Of a DNA stretch of 64,000 bases, positions 1 through 12,946 are shown piece by piece. The position numbers and the translations under genes are program-made. Source of the DNA: Proteles cristata cristata (taxonomy: Eukaryota > Chordata > Mammalia > Carnivora > Hyaenidae); assembly GCA_017311185.1 (NCBI GenBank), contig JAESUZ010001068.1, positions 62,001 through 126,000 of the forward strand, read 5' to 3'. The number at the start of each line of letters is the position of its first letter. Position 1 is the first letter of the stretch. The notes beneath the pieces were generated by a model, which had not been told where the DNA came from, did not search any database, and was given only the letters and a program-made list of their open reading frames with translations.

Positions 1-599
1 GGGACTTGCTGGACCCGGGACTTGCTTCTAGGTAGACAACACGGAGCCAGTCCTCTGTGCATGTACTCGGCCGGCTCTCAGCCCTGCCTGGCGGTGATCA
101 CGGCACCGCGACTTCCCCTGGACCCCGGCCGCCGTGCAGCGTCGTACGCAAACCCACCGGGGCTGGGGTAGCTCGCGGCTCCTGTTCACATCACTCCGGG
201 GATGGTGCGGTGGCCAAGGAAGTGCGGGGCGAGGCCCGCTGGCCGACTGTGGAGCCACGTCCCCACCCTGAGCCCGGGGCGCCGTGGGTGATGACCCCCA
301 GGGCACGTGCCGTCTGCTTGTCCACAGGAAAGTCACGGGAAACCGCCAAGGGCCCTTCTAGCCCCGAATGTGCGCGGAGTCCTGCCCGCGGCCGTCACAC
401 GCTGGGGGAGGAACTGCTCCCTGGCGTCTGCAAAGAGGACCGAAGCAAAGAGGAACCAGCAGAAGCCTAACAAACCACAAAACCCGCACCTTGACCCCGG
501 GACCCCCTCCCGGTCCCAGAGTGTTTATGAAAACCCGCAGCCGTGGGCTCCGATTTACACAGCATTTCCTACACAGCATTTCCTTTCAGGAAACAGCCT

Positions 600-1060
600 G
601 TCGGACGCCTCAGCCGGCTGGACTCGGGATGCGCACGGGCTCCCCGGGGGTGACGCTGGGGCAGGTCCCCTGCTTTCCCCACCGCCCTCCCCCTCCCCCC
701 CTTCCTACCTGCAGCTGCAGCAGCTCGGCCGACGGGGTCCCGGAGACCGGACTTTGTCCAGACTTCGGGCCAGTGCCGCAGCGGCCGCCCCGCGTGGACA
801 CAGCGCCCAGCCCTGCCGTGCCAGCCTCCCCGCCCGAGAGGCGCAGCCCCGGCCTCTCCTCCTCCGGAAGCCGACCTGCTTCTCGGGCCGAGCCCTGCGG
901 CCGCCCACTCCTGTCCCCATCGTAGCAGAGGCCACCCGCCTCGCCTGGCAGCCGGGGCGCAGGCGCTGTGGGGAGGGGTGTCTGCCCCTCAGCCCCGGCG
1001 GAGAGGGCGTGGGCTGGAGCGCGAGGAGGAGACGGTGTGGCTGCTGCCGAGTGTGGCCGA
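600..1060. promoter_or_regulatory. CpG-island-like segment
   Basis: The stretch has dense CpG and high GC, including several CCGC/GGCC clusters and GC-box-like GGGGAGGGG or CCGCCC motifs. No transcript start, TATA box or first exon could be identified. It could be an orphan CpG island or only part of a high-GC isochore. Confidence 0.3.
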
Positions 1061-1178
1061 GCTGTGAACGCATCCTTCCCAGCTGGGGGTGCAAGCGGGA
1101 CACCTGCTGGGTGACTGGCCCCCTCCACCCTCCCTGCTTCTTGCTTCATGGAACATCCCACGACTTGTCCTCATAGGT

Positions 1179-1252
1179 GCCAGAGACAGAGACAGAGACA
1201 AAGGGAAACAGAGAGATAAAGACAGAACAGAAACAGACAGAGAGGAAACCAG
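1179..1252 (+). repeat. Purine-rich GACAGA simple repeat
   Basis: An imperfect (GAGACA/GACAGA)n tract lies just upstream of an old SINE. It is low-complexity DNA, with CT-rich sequence on the other strand. Confidence 0.7.
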
Positions 1253-1362
1253 CCTCGGGCACGCTGGCCCCCACCCTCCCCGGGCCGTCCCACTGCCTTC
1301 GGGGCCTGACCGGGCCTCCTGGGTCTCACAGGTCAAAACTTTAGAGTCCGCTGCACAATTTC

Positions 1363-1554
1363 CTTTTTTTTTTTTTTTACGTTTATCTATTTATTTTGGA
1401 AAGAGAAAGTAGGGGAGGGTCATAGAGAGGGAGAGAGAGAATCCCAAGCGGACTCTGCACTGTCAGCACATAGCCAGATGCGGGGCTTGAACCCAGGAAC
1501 CGTGAGATCACGACCTGAGCCGAGATCAAGAGTCAGGCACAGACAGCCCTCTGT
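1363..1554 (-). mobile_element. CAN-type SINE (tRNA-derived), old copy
   Basis: On plus this reads T-run, TTTATTT, GA-rich tract, then the reversed tRNA-like part with CTTGAACCC and GTGAGATCA. The element is therefore on the minus strand. Near-matching 11-bp flanks TGCACAATTTC (1352-1362) and TGCACAGTTTC (1555-1565) look like a target-site duplication. The 5' head (normally CCACCCAGGCGCC when inverted) is eroded, so this is a diverged or 5'-damaged copy. Confidence 0.85.
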
Positions 1555-1565
1555 TGCACAGTTTC

Positions 1566-2870
1566 TAAGCGTGCCCTCTTGCTCGAGCCTGGGGACCCGA
1601 CATCTGAGGCGGCAGCCCCCAGAAAGACACAGAGGCCCCAGACCGTCCTGATGGTGCCTTCCTTCCTGACGTTCAGGTCTCATGCCGGACTGGTCTTACT
1701 TTTCCTCGTGCAACTCAACTTCTCAAACAGGGAAAATGAAAATGTTACTTTTTCTAGGCATAGCTCACAGTTTTATACATGTTCTCTGTAGGCAGAAATA
1801 GACTTTTTTTTTGTTTCTTTTAGAAAAATCGAAGGTGGCTTTCAAATGTCAGATCTTCATACTGAGGACAAACTGCCTTTTAAATATCACGTTTTCGAAA
1901 ACGTATACGTTCTCTATTTTATCTCTTGTCATCTTTTCCAAACGCATCCCAACGACGAGAGGCGTCACAGTGAGTGTTTCCGGCACAAGCACACGCCACG
2001 TGCTCACAGGACCGCATCAGGATTGACTAAGGGAAGCACTCTGATCGGCGGCGAGGCTGGAACCTGCCTCGCTCCAGGGCGAGGGGTCCTGGAGGCTCGG
2101 CCGTTCCCTGTGGCACTTGCACACGGGGTGGGGAGCCCGGGGTGCCGGGCGTGAGCTCGTGGGGGCCTCAGCGGGGGGCCTCGGGGTCTGAGCCTTGCTC
2201 TGCTCCTTCCAGAGCGCGGCCTTGCAGGAGAGACTTCGCCTCTGCGCGCATCAGTGTTCTCCTGTGCAGGTGAGGCCATGGCCTCCTGCCGCACTGCCTG
2301 GGGTCAAGCTCCTAATGCTTAAACGAGACTCCAGGTGGGGCCCAGTTCACCCCACCACTGCCATCCGCCCCCACCGGGAAGGCCCACAGATGGCGAACGG
2401 GAGGGTCCCAGGTGGCCAGGGAGCGGCAAGGACGAGCGGCTGTCGGGAGCCCAGGTGACTCCGCCTGCGCTTAGCCAAGTGTCCACCGACGTGGAGCAGA
2501 AGGTGTGGCCCCCACTGGGAACCAGGCAGGCCCTCCCCCAGAGTTCACCGGAGACAGGCCATCTCCAGAGAGTGAGGAATGCCAGGCCGGAAGCATCACT
2601 GTGGCTGAAGGCATGTCAGTGTCCTGGGGCCACTGTGGCCAAGTCGCACAGATCCGGGGCTTAAAACCGCGGGAATGCGTGCTCTCAGTCCGGAGGCCCG
2701 ATGTCTGGGAGCAAGAGGCTCTGAGGCCCCTCCCAGCCCCTGGAGGCTCCTGCCAACCAACCATGGGTGTTCCATGGAGTGTAGACACACCCCTCTAGCC
2801 CTCTGCCTGTGTCTTCTCTCCTTTGTCCCTTACAAGTCACCCGGCGTTTGGGCCCACGCTGATGGAGGAG
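1566..2870. other. Single-copy DNA, no feature recognised
   Basis: Mixed composition, with AT-rich sequence at 1720-1960 and GC-rich sequence after 2030. No repeat family, exon or RNA gene could be supported. Confidence 0.5.
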
Positions 2871-2990
2871 GATTGTATCTCAGGGTCCTTAACTAATTAC
2901 ATCTGCAAAGACCCCGTTTGCAAATAAGGTGATGGTCGCCAGCACTGGGAGTGAGAACTTGAGCATACGGGGGGGCACAGTGAAGCCACC
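2871..2990 (-). mobile_element. MaLR (MLT1-like) LTR fragment
   Basis: The order CTTAACTAATTACATCTGC, AAAGACC, CAAATAAGGT, then AGAACTTGAGCATA and GGGGGCACA matches the reversed 5' part of MLT1-type LTRs as I recall them. A second, longer copy of the same pattern lies at 41120-41380. It is only a remnant, and the family name needs a repeat library. Confidence 0.55.
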
Positions 2991-3975
2991 GGGGGGAGAC
3001 GGAACCCCACCTCAGGGAGAGGGGTGTCCCCCCGCAGCAGACAGCTCTGAGCCCTCTGTGACCTGAGCGATGGGACTCATCATTCACAATAGCAATAAAA
3101 TAATGACCGTAAATCCCACCTCGGTTTCCCGTGGGGGTGGCGAGGGGCCTCCTGGTGCGCGTGCAGACGGGGGTCTTGGCTGATAATGTCGTCTCCCGGC
3201 TGCGCGCCACAGTCGGCGGGGACTCAGCATGTCGCAAACCACAAGGGCCGCAAACATCCGAGTTACAGCCTCCGTGCCACCGTGCCCGCGTGCGGCGCCA
3301 AGCACGTAGAGACAGCCCTGAAGGCCCTGGCACCGGCTGTGAGGCCCCCGGGCCTGCGGGCAGGCATGGCCGCCGTGACCAGGAGGCTTCTGGGGGTCTG
3401 GGGCCCAGCCCTGGAGGGAGGTGCAGAGGGGCTCGGGTGAGGGGGCACCCCGGGGCTCATGGGCTGGGATTCCACATCCCAGGCCCCAAATCACGAGGCT
3501 CATGGAGTTTTCTACATCTTTTTACCGTGAGAAGCAATGGATTCTGCCATTCTGCAGAAACGGGAGTTAGAGGTTGGAAATGTTCCGGATCCTTCGCTTG
3601 AAGCAGCACCATGTCCCTGCCCGGCTGTGGATCCTCGTATTCCTGAAAAGTGGTCGCGGAGAGCGCCTTCACCCCACAGCAGGGAGGGAGGCTCCGAGCT
3701 CAGCCCTCACCTCCCACCTTCCTCAGGCCTGTGCTCGAAGGATGCAAAAGCGGGGGTCCGGGAGCGAGGCGGCCAGCCCGGCCCGGGGCCTGGAGAAGGC
3801 AGGCCTCTCCTGCTCAGGGTCCCAGGCCTCCTTGCCGGGCGCCGGGCACTCGCTGCAGTGGGGGCGCAGGTGGCTGCGTGGGACTCCGCCTCTCGTCCCC
3901 GGGAGCACGGTGGGCGGTCTGGACGGTGCCAGGGCCAGGCGCAAACACAGACTTAGTAACAAGGGTCTTCAGTTT
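2991..3975. other. GC-rich single-copy DNA
   Basis: No recognised repeat or exon. Overlapping open frames on both strands reflect the GC-rich composition. Confidence 0.5.
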
Positions 3976-4095
3976 CACGTCCACTATGTGCCTGGTGCTG
4001 AACGAGCTGCTTGGAAGGTTTTATCTCCGCGTCTCAGAGCACCGGCCCATAAAGGTCATGTCAGACCCATTTTACAGGTCAGGAAACCATCATGG
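3976..4095 (-). mobile_element. MIR SINE fragment
   Basis: CACTATGTGCCTGGTGCTGAAC followed about 80 bases later by CCATTTTACAGGTCAGGAAACC is the reversed MIR core and 3' part, an ancient mammal-wide tRNA-derived SINE. There are no recognisable flanking repeats, as expected for its age. Confidence 0.7.
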
Positions 4096-6863
4096 CGTCG
4101 GTGTGTTTATCAGACTCTTTCCTCTGAGGCCCCCTCAGCCCGAGACTTCCCCACAACTGAGACAGGAGGGGTCTGTCTGGTCTGATTTATCCAGTTACTC
4201 CTCACTCACAGGCGTCCGACCCAGAAGATGACACAGAGGTTCCTAGAGGACCCCTGCCTCCTCGCCCACGGCCTTGTGGGTGAAGAAAAGCCTTCCCACC
4301 CATGGCCCTTGCAGTGCAGAGAAAGATAAACTGTGACGTCAGGGAGCTCTTGAAGCTCCGTGTCACATAAACCCAGGAAGGGGGGCTGTCACCGTCGTCA
4401 ACTTTAGTTACAGGAAAGGGACACAGCAGGTCGGTGACGCAGGAAGCGCTAAGGTCTCTGCAACCAGCACCCTCGCAATCCCGGCTTTCTTCACCGTACA
4501 TTCAGGCTGCACTCAACACCGCCTCCCTCTGAGGCTGGTGGCGCGTCTGCCCCTCGCCCGAGACTCAAGGTCACTGTGGGGAAAGGCAGGGGACCCAGAC
4601 TCTGCTGGTGGCACTGAAAGCGAGGGGCCTCGATGCAGTTTGTTTATTCTCCTTGGGGAGGGAGGTGATTCTGGGAAAGCAGCGCTTAGAAGTCAGGATG
4701 CCCCGAGTCCTGGTGGGTCAGACCCCGTGCGAGGCTGTGCCCCGCTGAGCCCCGGCGCCTGCCTGTCTGCCTGCTCCCGGGTGCGCAGAGCCACCGCTGC
4801 CCTTGTCCGCGGGGTGACGACGGCGTGGCTCGGACCACCGACTCCCCCTTCCCTTCCCGACGCTGGCTTCTCCCCGGAACCTGCCTGTGTGAGGCTCGGT
4901 TTCCCCAGAACGAGTCCTTCCGGAAGGTGGACCATGACCCCAGCAGGGAGGTCATCACTTTTTTTGTGGATCAAAGGCAATGGGATGACACCCACCATGA
5001 CGTGCTTCTGTTTCTCCCGCAGAAGACGGGGTGCAGGAGGCCAAGCCCCAGCGGGCGGCCCAGCAGACGCCTCCGAGTGTCCCCACCCCCACCTCCGGCT
5101 GTCGGATCCGTCTTGGAAGCACTAGGAGAAAAACTCCCTCAGAGGAGGGTGGGGGTGCCTGGCAAAGCTCCTGGGCTCTGGTCTGGGGGGGCTCTGCCTG
5201 GGGGCCTGGGGGCCAGGCCTGGCCTGCCGGGTGCCTCACGGAGGTGCCACAGGGAGTGGGGAATAGCCCCCCGCGTTCCCCGTGGTGCCCAGCCCGCCCC
5301 CAGCTCAGCGCTGCCCCCTGAATGGGCTGCGTCCGACCAGCACGGGGGCCAGCAGCTCCGCCGAGACTCAAGCAAAGGTCCAAAGCGAAGCCTCCGGGGT
5401 GTGGGGTGTCAGCCTGCAGCCATTGCTAACCGGTAATGAGCCCTGGGCACCACAGGTCAAGGGCAGACACACCCCAAACGAGAGGGTGGCCTGAGCCCCG
5501 TCGCTCCGCCTGGGATCCGGGCACCACCTGCCGGCTGCCATCCAAGGCAGGGTCGCAGTCTGGCCGCCGCGGTCGCCTGCAGAGAGGCATCTGGGTGTCA
5601 GAGAGCAGGACCCGGCTTCTCTGCAATTCCATCGACTCACAGATGTGCCGTCAGGTTCCGTGGAAATTCGGCTGAGGGTTTAGGGCCTCGCCCATCCACT
5701 CTCCAGGATCATTCACTTTCCTCGCAACAGGAAGTGAGCCCGCACCTCTTCCCGCGAAGCCAGCCGCCGCCTGCCGTCGCCGCGGCCGGGCCGGCATCCA
5801 CGGGCTGGTAGCTGCCACGGGGCGAGTTGCGCCCCTAACACTCGTGAAGGGGAGAAGCGTCCTGTGGGGGTTCAGCTGCCAGCTGCCTGTGCCCTGGCCG
5901 CGTGGACCGGCCCCTTCACATCCTCCAGCCCCAGGCGGGGGGCTCTGGGCGGGCCTCTGAGCGTGAGGCTCATGCACAGGGGCGTCCCTTCCTCCCACAT
6001 CGGGGGACCCCCATCCCCGCACCTCCCCCACCTCTCTCTCTGGAACTTCCCTACTTCAAACCATAAGGCTGGTCTGAGTCCCCTTCCATCTCCTTCTTGC
6101 TGAGCTGGGCTGAGCCTGGGGTCAAATGCTTGGGGGTCCAACACTGGGTCTCAGATCTTGGGGTGAAAGTGCCCCTTTTCGTTGCACTTCCCAAGACGGA
6201 GATGGATCTTCTCACCCCAAGATAAGCCCTCAGCTTGTCATCTTGCTGAGTGCCGAGCTCACCCTGAGCGTGGAAGAAGAGGTGCACGAAGGGAGATGTG
6301 CCCTGAGCCCACGGAGCTCGCAGGTCCACGTGCAGGCGGAGCTGATGCCAGAGATGCGCCCCGCCCGGGGGGTTTGTCCCGCCCGGGTCGTGAAGCCCCC
6401 ACAGCAGCCGGCCTGGACCCCTGCAATCAGGGCCACAGCTGCACGGCCCGGGCACACTGTGTCCCCCAGACGTGACGGGGACGCCCCTCCTGGGTTGTGG
6501 GAAGCTGTATGTGTGCCCGTGTGGTTGTGGAAGGGCGGTGGTGTCAGGCGCGTCACACCGATCCTTACACACATGCAAGAGAGGCAGGAACCTGGCAACA
6601 AAAATACACGAGCTGTCAAGTCACAAGAAGCCGCGGAGGCACGTAGGTGCGCGTCGCCGAGGGGGGCAGCCAGGTGCAGGGCCCACAGGCGCCCCCGGTT
6701 CGGCTCTGCACACTCTGGGCAAGGCAGACGCACGGACAGTACATCAGCGGTCGCCCAGGGTTTGAAGGAGGGAGCAGAGCCCAGAGGACGTCTAGGGCAA
6801 TAAAGTCTTTCTGGAGGGTTCTGTAAAGGCGGATTCGCGTCAGGATATGCACACCAAACCCAG
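4096..6863. other. GC-rich single-copy DNA with a small CpG cluster
   Basis: No repeat family or credible exon seen. A dense CpG cluster lies at about 5745-5830. A palindromic CRE-type TGACGTCA lies at about 4336. The open frames here (for example 4538-5125 and 4825-5436 on plus, 6230-6877 on minus) are mutually overlapping and carry no recognised domain. Confidence 0.5.
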
Positions 6864-6879
6864 AGAATGCGCAACACAG

Positions 6880-7101
6880 GGGGCGCCTGGGTGGCTCAGT
6901 CGGTTAAGCATCCGACTTCAGCTCAGGTCATGATCTCACGGTTCGTGGGTTCGAGCCCCGCGTCAGGCTCTGTGCTGACAGCTCAGAGCCTGGAGCTGCC
7001 TTGAATTCTGTGTCTCCCTCTCTCTCTGACCCTCCCCTGCTCACACTGTCTCTCTCTCTCTCTCTCAGAAATAAATACAAAAACATTGAAAAAAAAAAAA
7101 A
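6880..7101 (+). mobile_element. CAN-type SINE, well preserved
   Basis: It has the full head GGCGCCTGGGTGGCTCAG, a box-B-like GGTTCGAGCCC region, a CT-rich segment and an A-rich tail. A 16-bp target-site duplication with two mismatches flanks it (6864-6879 and 7102-7117). The tRNA-like part is a SINE promoter, not a functional tRNA gene. Confidence 0.95.
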
Positions 7102-7117
7102 AGAATGGACAACACAG

Positions 7118-8157
7118 AGTGAACCCTAATATGAACCACAGACTTGAGTGAACAGAAGTGTATCAACACTGTCTTGCGGGTCAGAACAAACACACCCCGC
7201 GGAGGCAAGACTTTGAGAGGGCAGCTGTGTCGTGGGGCCACGTGGGAACCCGTGCTTCCCTCCAATTTTTCTATAGCCCTAAAACTGCCCCGGGGGGATG
7301 CATGTCGCAGACCACAGGCCCACTTCAGTGCCCCGTGGGTAGGAGACGTTCTTGGTCTCTGTTCCGGTAGTCAGGGCCTCACGCACAGCCCTGCCCTGCG
7401 CTCCAGCCCAGAGCCTCTGCCTAAATTGAAGTGCAGGTTGACATTTTCTGACTGAATAGTGACCATTTGTCTATGAAAGCGGTTGTTAAAAATATTTTCA
7501 TCCTTTGCGTTGCTGGAAAATTAAAGGTAAGATGACCCTAAAATTTATCAGTGAAGCTAAGACACACTTGAGAGCAAAGCAGGGCCAGTACAGATAACCA
7601 CGTGTGCATGAGTTACAAAGCTCAGGATGCTTATGAGTCTGTGTATATGTATGAAGAAGTAGGTGCACCTATTAATAAGCACGCATGTACACACACGTAT
7701 CTATGCACACATACACAGATCAATTGGTTTTAGTGCATTGATAGGCCTATAAAATAATTCTATTCAAAAATCATTTTCAGAAATAAAATTTATTCTAAGA
7801 ATAGCCTATCTTTGTGATAATGAAAGCACAATTTTAAGAGTTTCTTTCTATCTATTATCTCAATTTAAAAATAAAAACGCAGCTTATGTATCCATGGTCT
7901 TTGACCTATTTCTTATTCATATCTGTGTCCAACATATATTACTAGTATTTTTAATGTGTCTTTGATTGTCATATTTCTGAAACAGTGTTCATAATTTTTT
8001 TCAAAGTTGAATTTTAGGAGTAATGCACTAGAAAGTGATGAAAAATTCAGGTCACCCTTCTCTTTATACAATTATATTCTTTATTGACAAAACATTTTCT
8101 CTACAGGTACTGAGGTACCTGGTAAGCTCAGAGCAATTTCTGCTAACTGTGGATATT
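7118..8157. other. Transition from GC-rich to AT-rich DNA
   Basis: After about 7480 the sequence becomes strongly AT-rich, with short CA/TA-rich tracts at about 7620-7720. No family could be assigned and no exon is seen. Confidence 0.5.
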
Positions 8158-8174
8158 CTCATGCCGAACTTTTC

Positions 8175-8346
8175 TTTCTCTTTAAATATTTTTTAATGTT
8201 TATTTATTTTTGAGAAAGAGAGAATGTGAGCATGGGAGGGGCAGAGAGAGAGGGAGACACAGAATTAGAAGCAGGCTTGAACTCACGAGTCTTCGAGCCT
8301 TGAGTCGAGTCAGCCGCCCAACTGACCGAGCCACCCAGGCGCTCCT
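8175..8346 (-). mobile_element. CAN-type SINE
   Basis: The inverted order is A/T tail, GA-rich tract, CAGGCTTGAACTC and CCACCCAGGCGC. Flanks 8158-8174 and 8347-8363 form a 17-bp duplication with two differences, so the ends are well fixed. The copy is moderately diverged. Confidence 0.92.
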
Positions 8347-8639
8347 CTCGTGCCTAACTTTTCATTGAGATATCTAAATATATCATTCTGTGTATTTTCA
8401 CTTATACTCTGTATCGGATTCTTTAGGCTACGTAGAAATAATATGTACAACATGAGGTCTTGGATGTTTAGGAAGGGCTAAAAAAATTTGCAGATAAATA
8501 TAAAAGACTCTTTTCCTTTTTCCTTCTTTGAAATACATACGTTGGCTTAAAGCAAAATGTAGAGTGTTGTGCTCTGGGACTTGTCACACATGTAGATGGG
8601 AATAATGCATAGGATAACTGTCACAGGAAAGGCCAGGGA

Positions 8640-11600
8640 CGGTAAAGGGACCACAGGTTTGCAAGGCTCGTATCATATATGAAGTGATGCAATTATAACA
8701 CTAAAGTTACTGTTAAGTAGTTAAAGGTATATGTAATAATGTCTACAGCAACCACATAGATACTCTGAAATATGCATTTGTATCCTCTATATCATCACCT
8801 GTATCTACATCCTTTTAACTTGAGATGTGAAAGGCAAGGCAGGGGAATCAGATGGAGAAAACAGCAAATTGATGGACTAATCAAGTGATCACATTAATGT
8901 AAATTGGATAAACACTCAATAACATGCAGGAATTTACAAATTAATATGAAAATACAAGACCCGACTGTATGCTTTCTACGGGAGTGTTCTTTAAATATAA
9001 TAATGCAGATAGGAAAATGGATGGAAATGGAGAGAAAACTATCTACCACACAGAAAAGCATAAGAAGGCTAGAATGGCTATATTAATGTCCAATAAAGTC
9101 CATCTCAACATGAGGAATATTCAAAGAAAGAAGGATGAACATTTCATAACAAGAAGGGGCAAATTCTTAAAGACATACAACCACGCATGTAGACATGCCT
9201 ATAAATAGAGCTTGAATTCACAAATTGTAAACGTAGCACGAAATCAAAGGGAAAAGTAGACAAATCTGCAATCATCGTTGAAGGTTTTACTACCACTCTT
9301 TCAGCAATTAAGAGACTACATGGCCCAAAATGATCAATATTGTCAGGGAGGATCTGAATGACACCATCATACACCAGTTGGTACTTGCAAAGCACTATGC
9401 AAAATGACTTCTTTCCAATATGTACATGGTGTAGTCACCAAGACAGATCATGTGCCGGGCCATTGAACAAGTGTCAGTAAAATTAAAATGGTTTTAATAA
9501 TACAGAATATGTTCCCTGACTAGAATGGTACTAAGTGAGAACTCCTACAGCAGTATAATACCCAGACAAAATCCATACATGTAGAAATTAGATATTACAC
9601 TCCTGGATAGTCATGGGTCAGAAAGGAAGCACCAAGGAAAGAGAAAGCATTTTTTTGTTTGTTTGTTTTTGTTTTCTTTTCTTTTTACCAGAATGTGGAT
9701 GAAAATATAATGTATTAAATATCTGCGGGATGTAGTTAAAGCAGTGCTTTATAGGGAAACTTGTAGCATTAAATGCTTGTATCAAAAGAAATAGTAATGA
9801 TCTAAACTCAGTGACATAAAGTTCCATCTCTGGAAGCTAAAAATAAAAGGAAAGTTAACTCAAGGTTAGTAAGGATTAGGAAATAATAAATATAGGAGCT
9901 GAAATCAGTTTTCTAGAGAAAAGAAAAGCAAAGATGTTAATGAATCCAAAAGGTGATTTTTTTTGAAGAACAAGAAATTGGGAAGTTTCTAGTATGATTC
10001 ATGGAGAGAGAGAGAGAGAGAGAAAACAAGTACGGGCAACATGAATAAAAGGAGGACATGTTGTATGGATATTAAGAGGCAATAGATAAATATTATGAAG
10101 ACTTTTGCCAACATATTTAACAAGTTAGGTAAATTTATTGAAAAAAAAGTATCAGAATTGACTCGAGATGCAATAAAATCAGAGAGCCCCAAATCTGTAA
10201 CCAAAAGGGAGACGTATCTTTTCCATGAATTGAAGACTCCGCCCATGTGACGCATCATCACCACTCCCTGAATCGATTTTTAGAGTCCACGCAATCCCTA
10301 AAACCATTCTACAAGGCATCTGTGTAGAATTTGCCAACTCAGCATGAAACTTTAGGAAGAGATGGACATCAGCAAGAATATTGAAATAAATCTTTACAAA
10401 AGAACAAAGTTGGGAAATACACACTTGACTTCAAAACTTACCCTAAAGCTAGAGCAATTAAGACAATATGGCACTGGCATCTGAATAGAAAGCTGATTAC
10501 TGAACTAGCACACAGAGTCCCCAAACACGGCCCCTTAATTCTCGAACATTGGCATTGAAGCAATATAATATAAAAAGGAAAATCATTTCAACAAATGGAG
10601 CTGGAGACACAAGACACCTTTGGAAAAACAACAAACCTCAACTTCTACTGCACAATATAGGCAAACATTGAGAACCATGAAGGTTCCAGAAGAAAACACA
10701 AAGGAATAACTTCATGAGTTGAGGATATGCAAAGTTTTTGCAGAAAGCAATAAATGTAAAAGGACAAAAAGTAATTAATGTTGACTTCATCCAACTGATA
10801 CCAGTACTGAGAGAATGACTAGGCAAGCCATACTGTGCACATATATACATATGTACATATATATATGAAAATATGTTTCTGACAAAGACTTTTATCAAGA
10901 CTATAAAGAACTCCTAAAACTCAGTGAAGATAAAAATAACCTAATTAAAACTAAGCAGAAGATTCTAAGAAAGATATACAAATGGTCAGTCAGCACATGA
11001 GAAAGTGCTCAACACCATTAGACCTCAGGGAATGCAAATTTCAACCAAAATAAAATGAATCATCCACTCACAAATAATAAAATAGCCAAAATTAAAACCA
11101 TTCATAGCGGAAAATATTCCGCAAATGAGTCAGAAGTCTCATACATTTTTGGTGACGTTTTTGAATGCTATCACCACTTTGGAAACTACTGGGCAGTTTC
11201 TTCTCCAACAAACATATGCCCGTGAAAGAAGTCCTATGTCTCCAAAAATATTTATCTGGGACCATCCCTGACAGGTTTATTCATAATAGCCCCAAACTAG
11301 AAACAGCCCATGCGTCTACCACCAGGGTGACTAAGAACAAACCGTAGGTTCATTACCTGAACCAACTGTTTCATATTCAGCAAAGAAAAAGAAAAGAAAT
11401 ACTGGCGATACGCCGCCACATTCTCCAGTTGATTAGGCTGAGTGAAAGAAGCCTTTCCTGTCGAAAAGTCTGTTCCATAGGATTCCACATTTTTGAGGTT
11501 CTAGAACAGATTCAACTGATTCATGGCGGAATAAATCAAAACAGTGTTTGCCTGTTGGTATGGAGGTGGAGTAGGAAGAAGAGATGAGGAGATGGAAATA

Positions 11601-12210
11601 GTCTATATATTTTTTGGCTTAGCTAGCATATTTACCAAATATACCATCAAATACTACCCTAAAAATTGGGTGCATAACAATGCAAATTGTAACTGGAAGG
11701 AATTATAAACATACATATGTATAAAGTCGGGTTAGTAATCTGCCTGCTGAAATATTTAAGGATGAAATGTACTGATGTCCACAACTTACATTACAAATAA
11801 ATCCGGGGCACCTGGGGGCTCAGTCAGTTGAGCGTCCAACTTCGGCTCAGGTCACAATCTCACGGTTCGTGGGTTCAAGCCCCTCGTCGGGCTCTGTGCT
11901 GCCAGCTCGGAGCCTGGAGCTGCTTCGGATTCTGTGTCTCCCTCTCTCTCTGCCTCTCCCCTAATTGTTCTCTCTCTGTCTATCTCTCAAAAATAATAAA
12001 CATAAATAAACAAATAATAAAAATAAATCCAAAAAATAAGATGGATTGATGAGTAAATAGATGGATAATTTTGTGAAATCAAGTATCATAAATTGTTAAT
12101 GGAACAGTAGAGGCTATACATGTATGGGGGGATGTTCTCTGTAAAATTCTCTCAACTTTTCTGTACGTTTGAAACTTTCTGTAATACAATGTTGAATAAA
12201 CAGGAGTTTT
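8640..12210 (+). mobile_element. Old L1 LINE, ORF2-to-3'-end relic
   Basis: The stretch follows L1 ORF2 order on plus. Phrases at about 9230-9340 recall the apurinic endonuclease domain. Those at 10440-11060 recall the C-terminal part (GACTTTTATCAAGACTATAA, AAAGATATACAAATGGTCAG, AATGCAAATTTCAACC). It ends in a CTGTAATACAATG-type 3' UTR near 12200. Many stops and frameshifts make it dead. Divergence and the lack of flanking repeats suggest an L1M-age insertion. A CAN SINE sits inside it at 11805-12020. Confidence 0.75.
11805..12020 (+). mobile_element. CAN-type SINE inside an old L1
   Basis: Complete SINE with head, CT-rich segment and AAATAAA tail, flanked by AAATAAATCC at 11795-11804 and 12021-12030. 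The duplication is short and A-rich. It interrupts the L1 3' region, so it is younger than that L1. Confidence 0.93.
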
Positions 12211-12946
12211 ATCCAAACTTCTTTCCACATGTTGCTACATTCCAAAATGCAATTGTAGAATTCCCAAATTAAATCTTATCAGCTCTCAGTGTTCAATCCG
12301 TTTCCTGTTTGCTTTAGCACAGAAAAATATCTGAAAAATTGCACATTGCTTATAAGCACTTTCAGGCTCAAATTATTTTTGGACCTTTGCATGTAGAATT
12401 CTTTGACTTGATATTTCTAAAATCAAAGATTTTTGAACATGGTGTAACTGGAATGTAGAGGATTTCTTTACAAAGCATTTAATACCCTTGGGAGGCACTT
12501 CGCTTGATTGACATAGCACTTTTTTAAGGGTCAAATATGTTTAAGACCCGATTGAATAGAAGCTACAGGGGACGTGCTGAATAAGTTTTCACACCCACAG
12601 TCAGCTTCCTTACAAATATGTTGCCGTTTACTGGAATTGTGAATGTATACGAGTATGTGTAAATCCCTGTTTCGTGCGGTATCACAATTCGTTTGCGGTC
12701 AGGAACTGGAGGTGAACCACAATCATTTCCAAGCTCCAAAATTTCTTAGTCTAGTATTCTATTATAACTCTATGCTCCATCGAACTTCATTAACAATATC
12801 TGTACAAAATCAAATGGTTTTCTCTTCAATGTTAAATTTGTAACAGAATTATAACGGTCTTCCCAGTAAGTCCAGAAGACCTTGGCACCAAAATCTTGGC
12901 AAAGCTTTCCTCTAATGTTATTAATTGTATTAATAAGACCTCATTT

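Larger units (their letters stand above)
1..1351. other. GC-rich, CpG-rich single-copy DNA
   Basis: No repeat family or coding exon is recognised here. CpG dinucleotides are frequent, most densely at about 600-1060. The first 30 bases contain a short near-repeat of GGGACTTGCT. Several overlapping open frames cross the stretch (for example 307-1176 on plus and 610-1161 on minus). They overlap on both strands and lack a recognisable domain, as expected where stop codons are rare in GC-rich DNA. Confidence 0.6.

Noticed and set aside
307..1176. 289-codon plus-strand open frame
   Set aside because: CpG-rich region with overlapping frames on both strands, no domain, and no supporting splice or start context.
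6880..6960. tRNA-like sequence with box A and box B
   Set aside because: It is the head of a CAN SINE, repeated 21 times in the window; it cannot fold as an intact tRNA and is followed by the SINE body.
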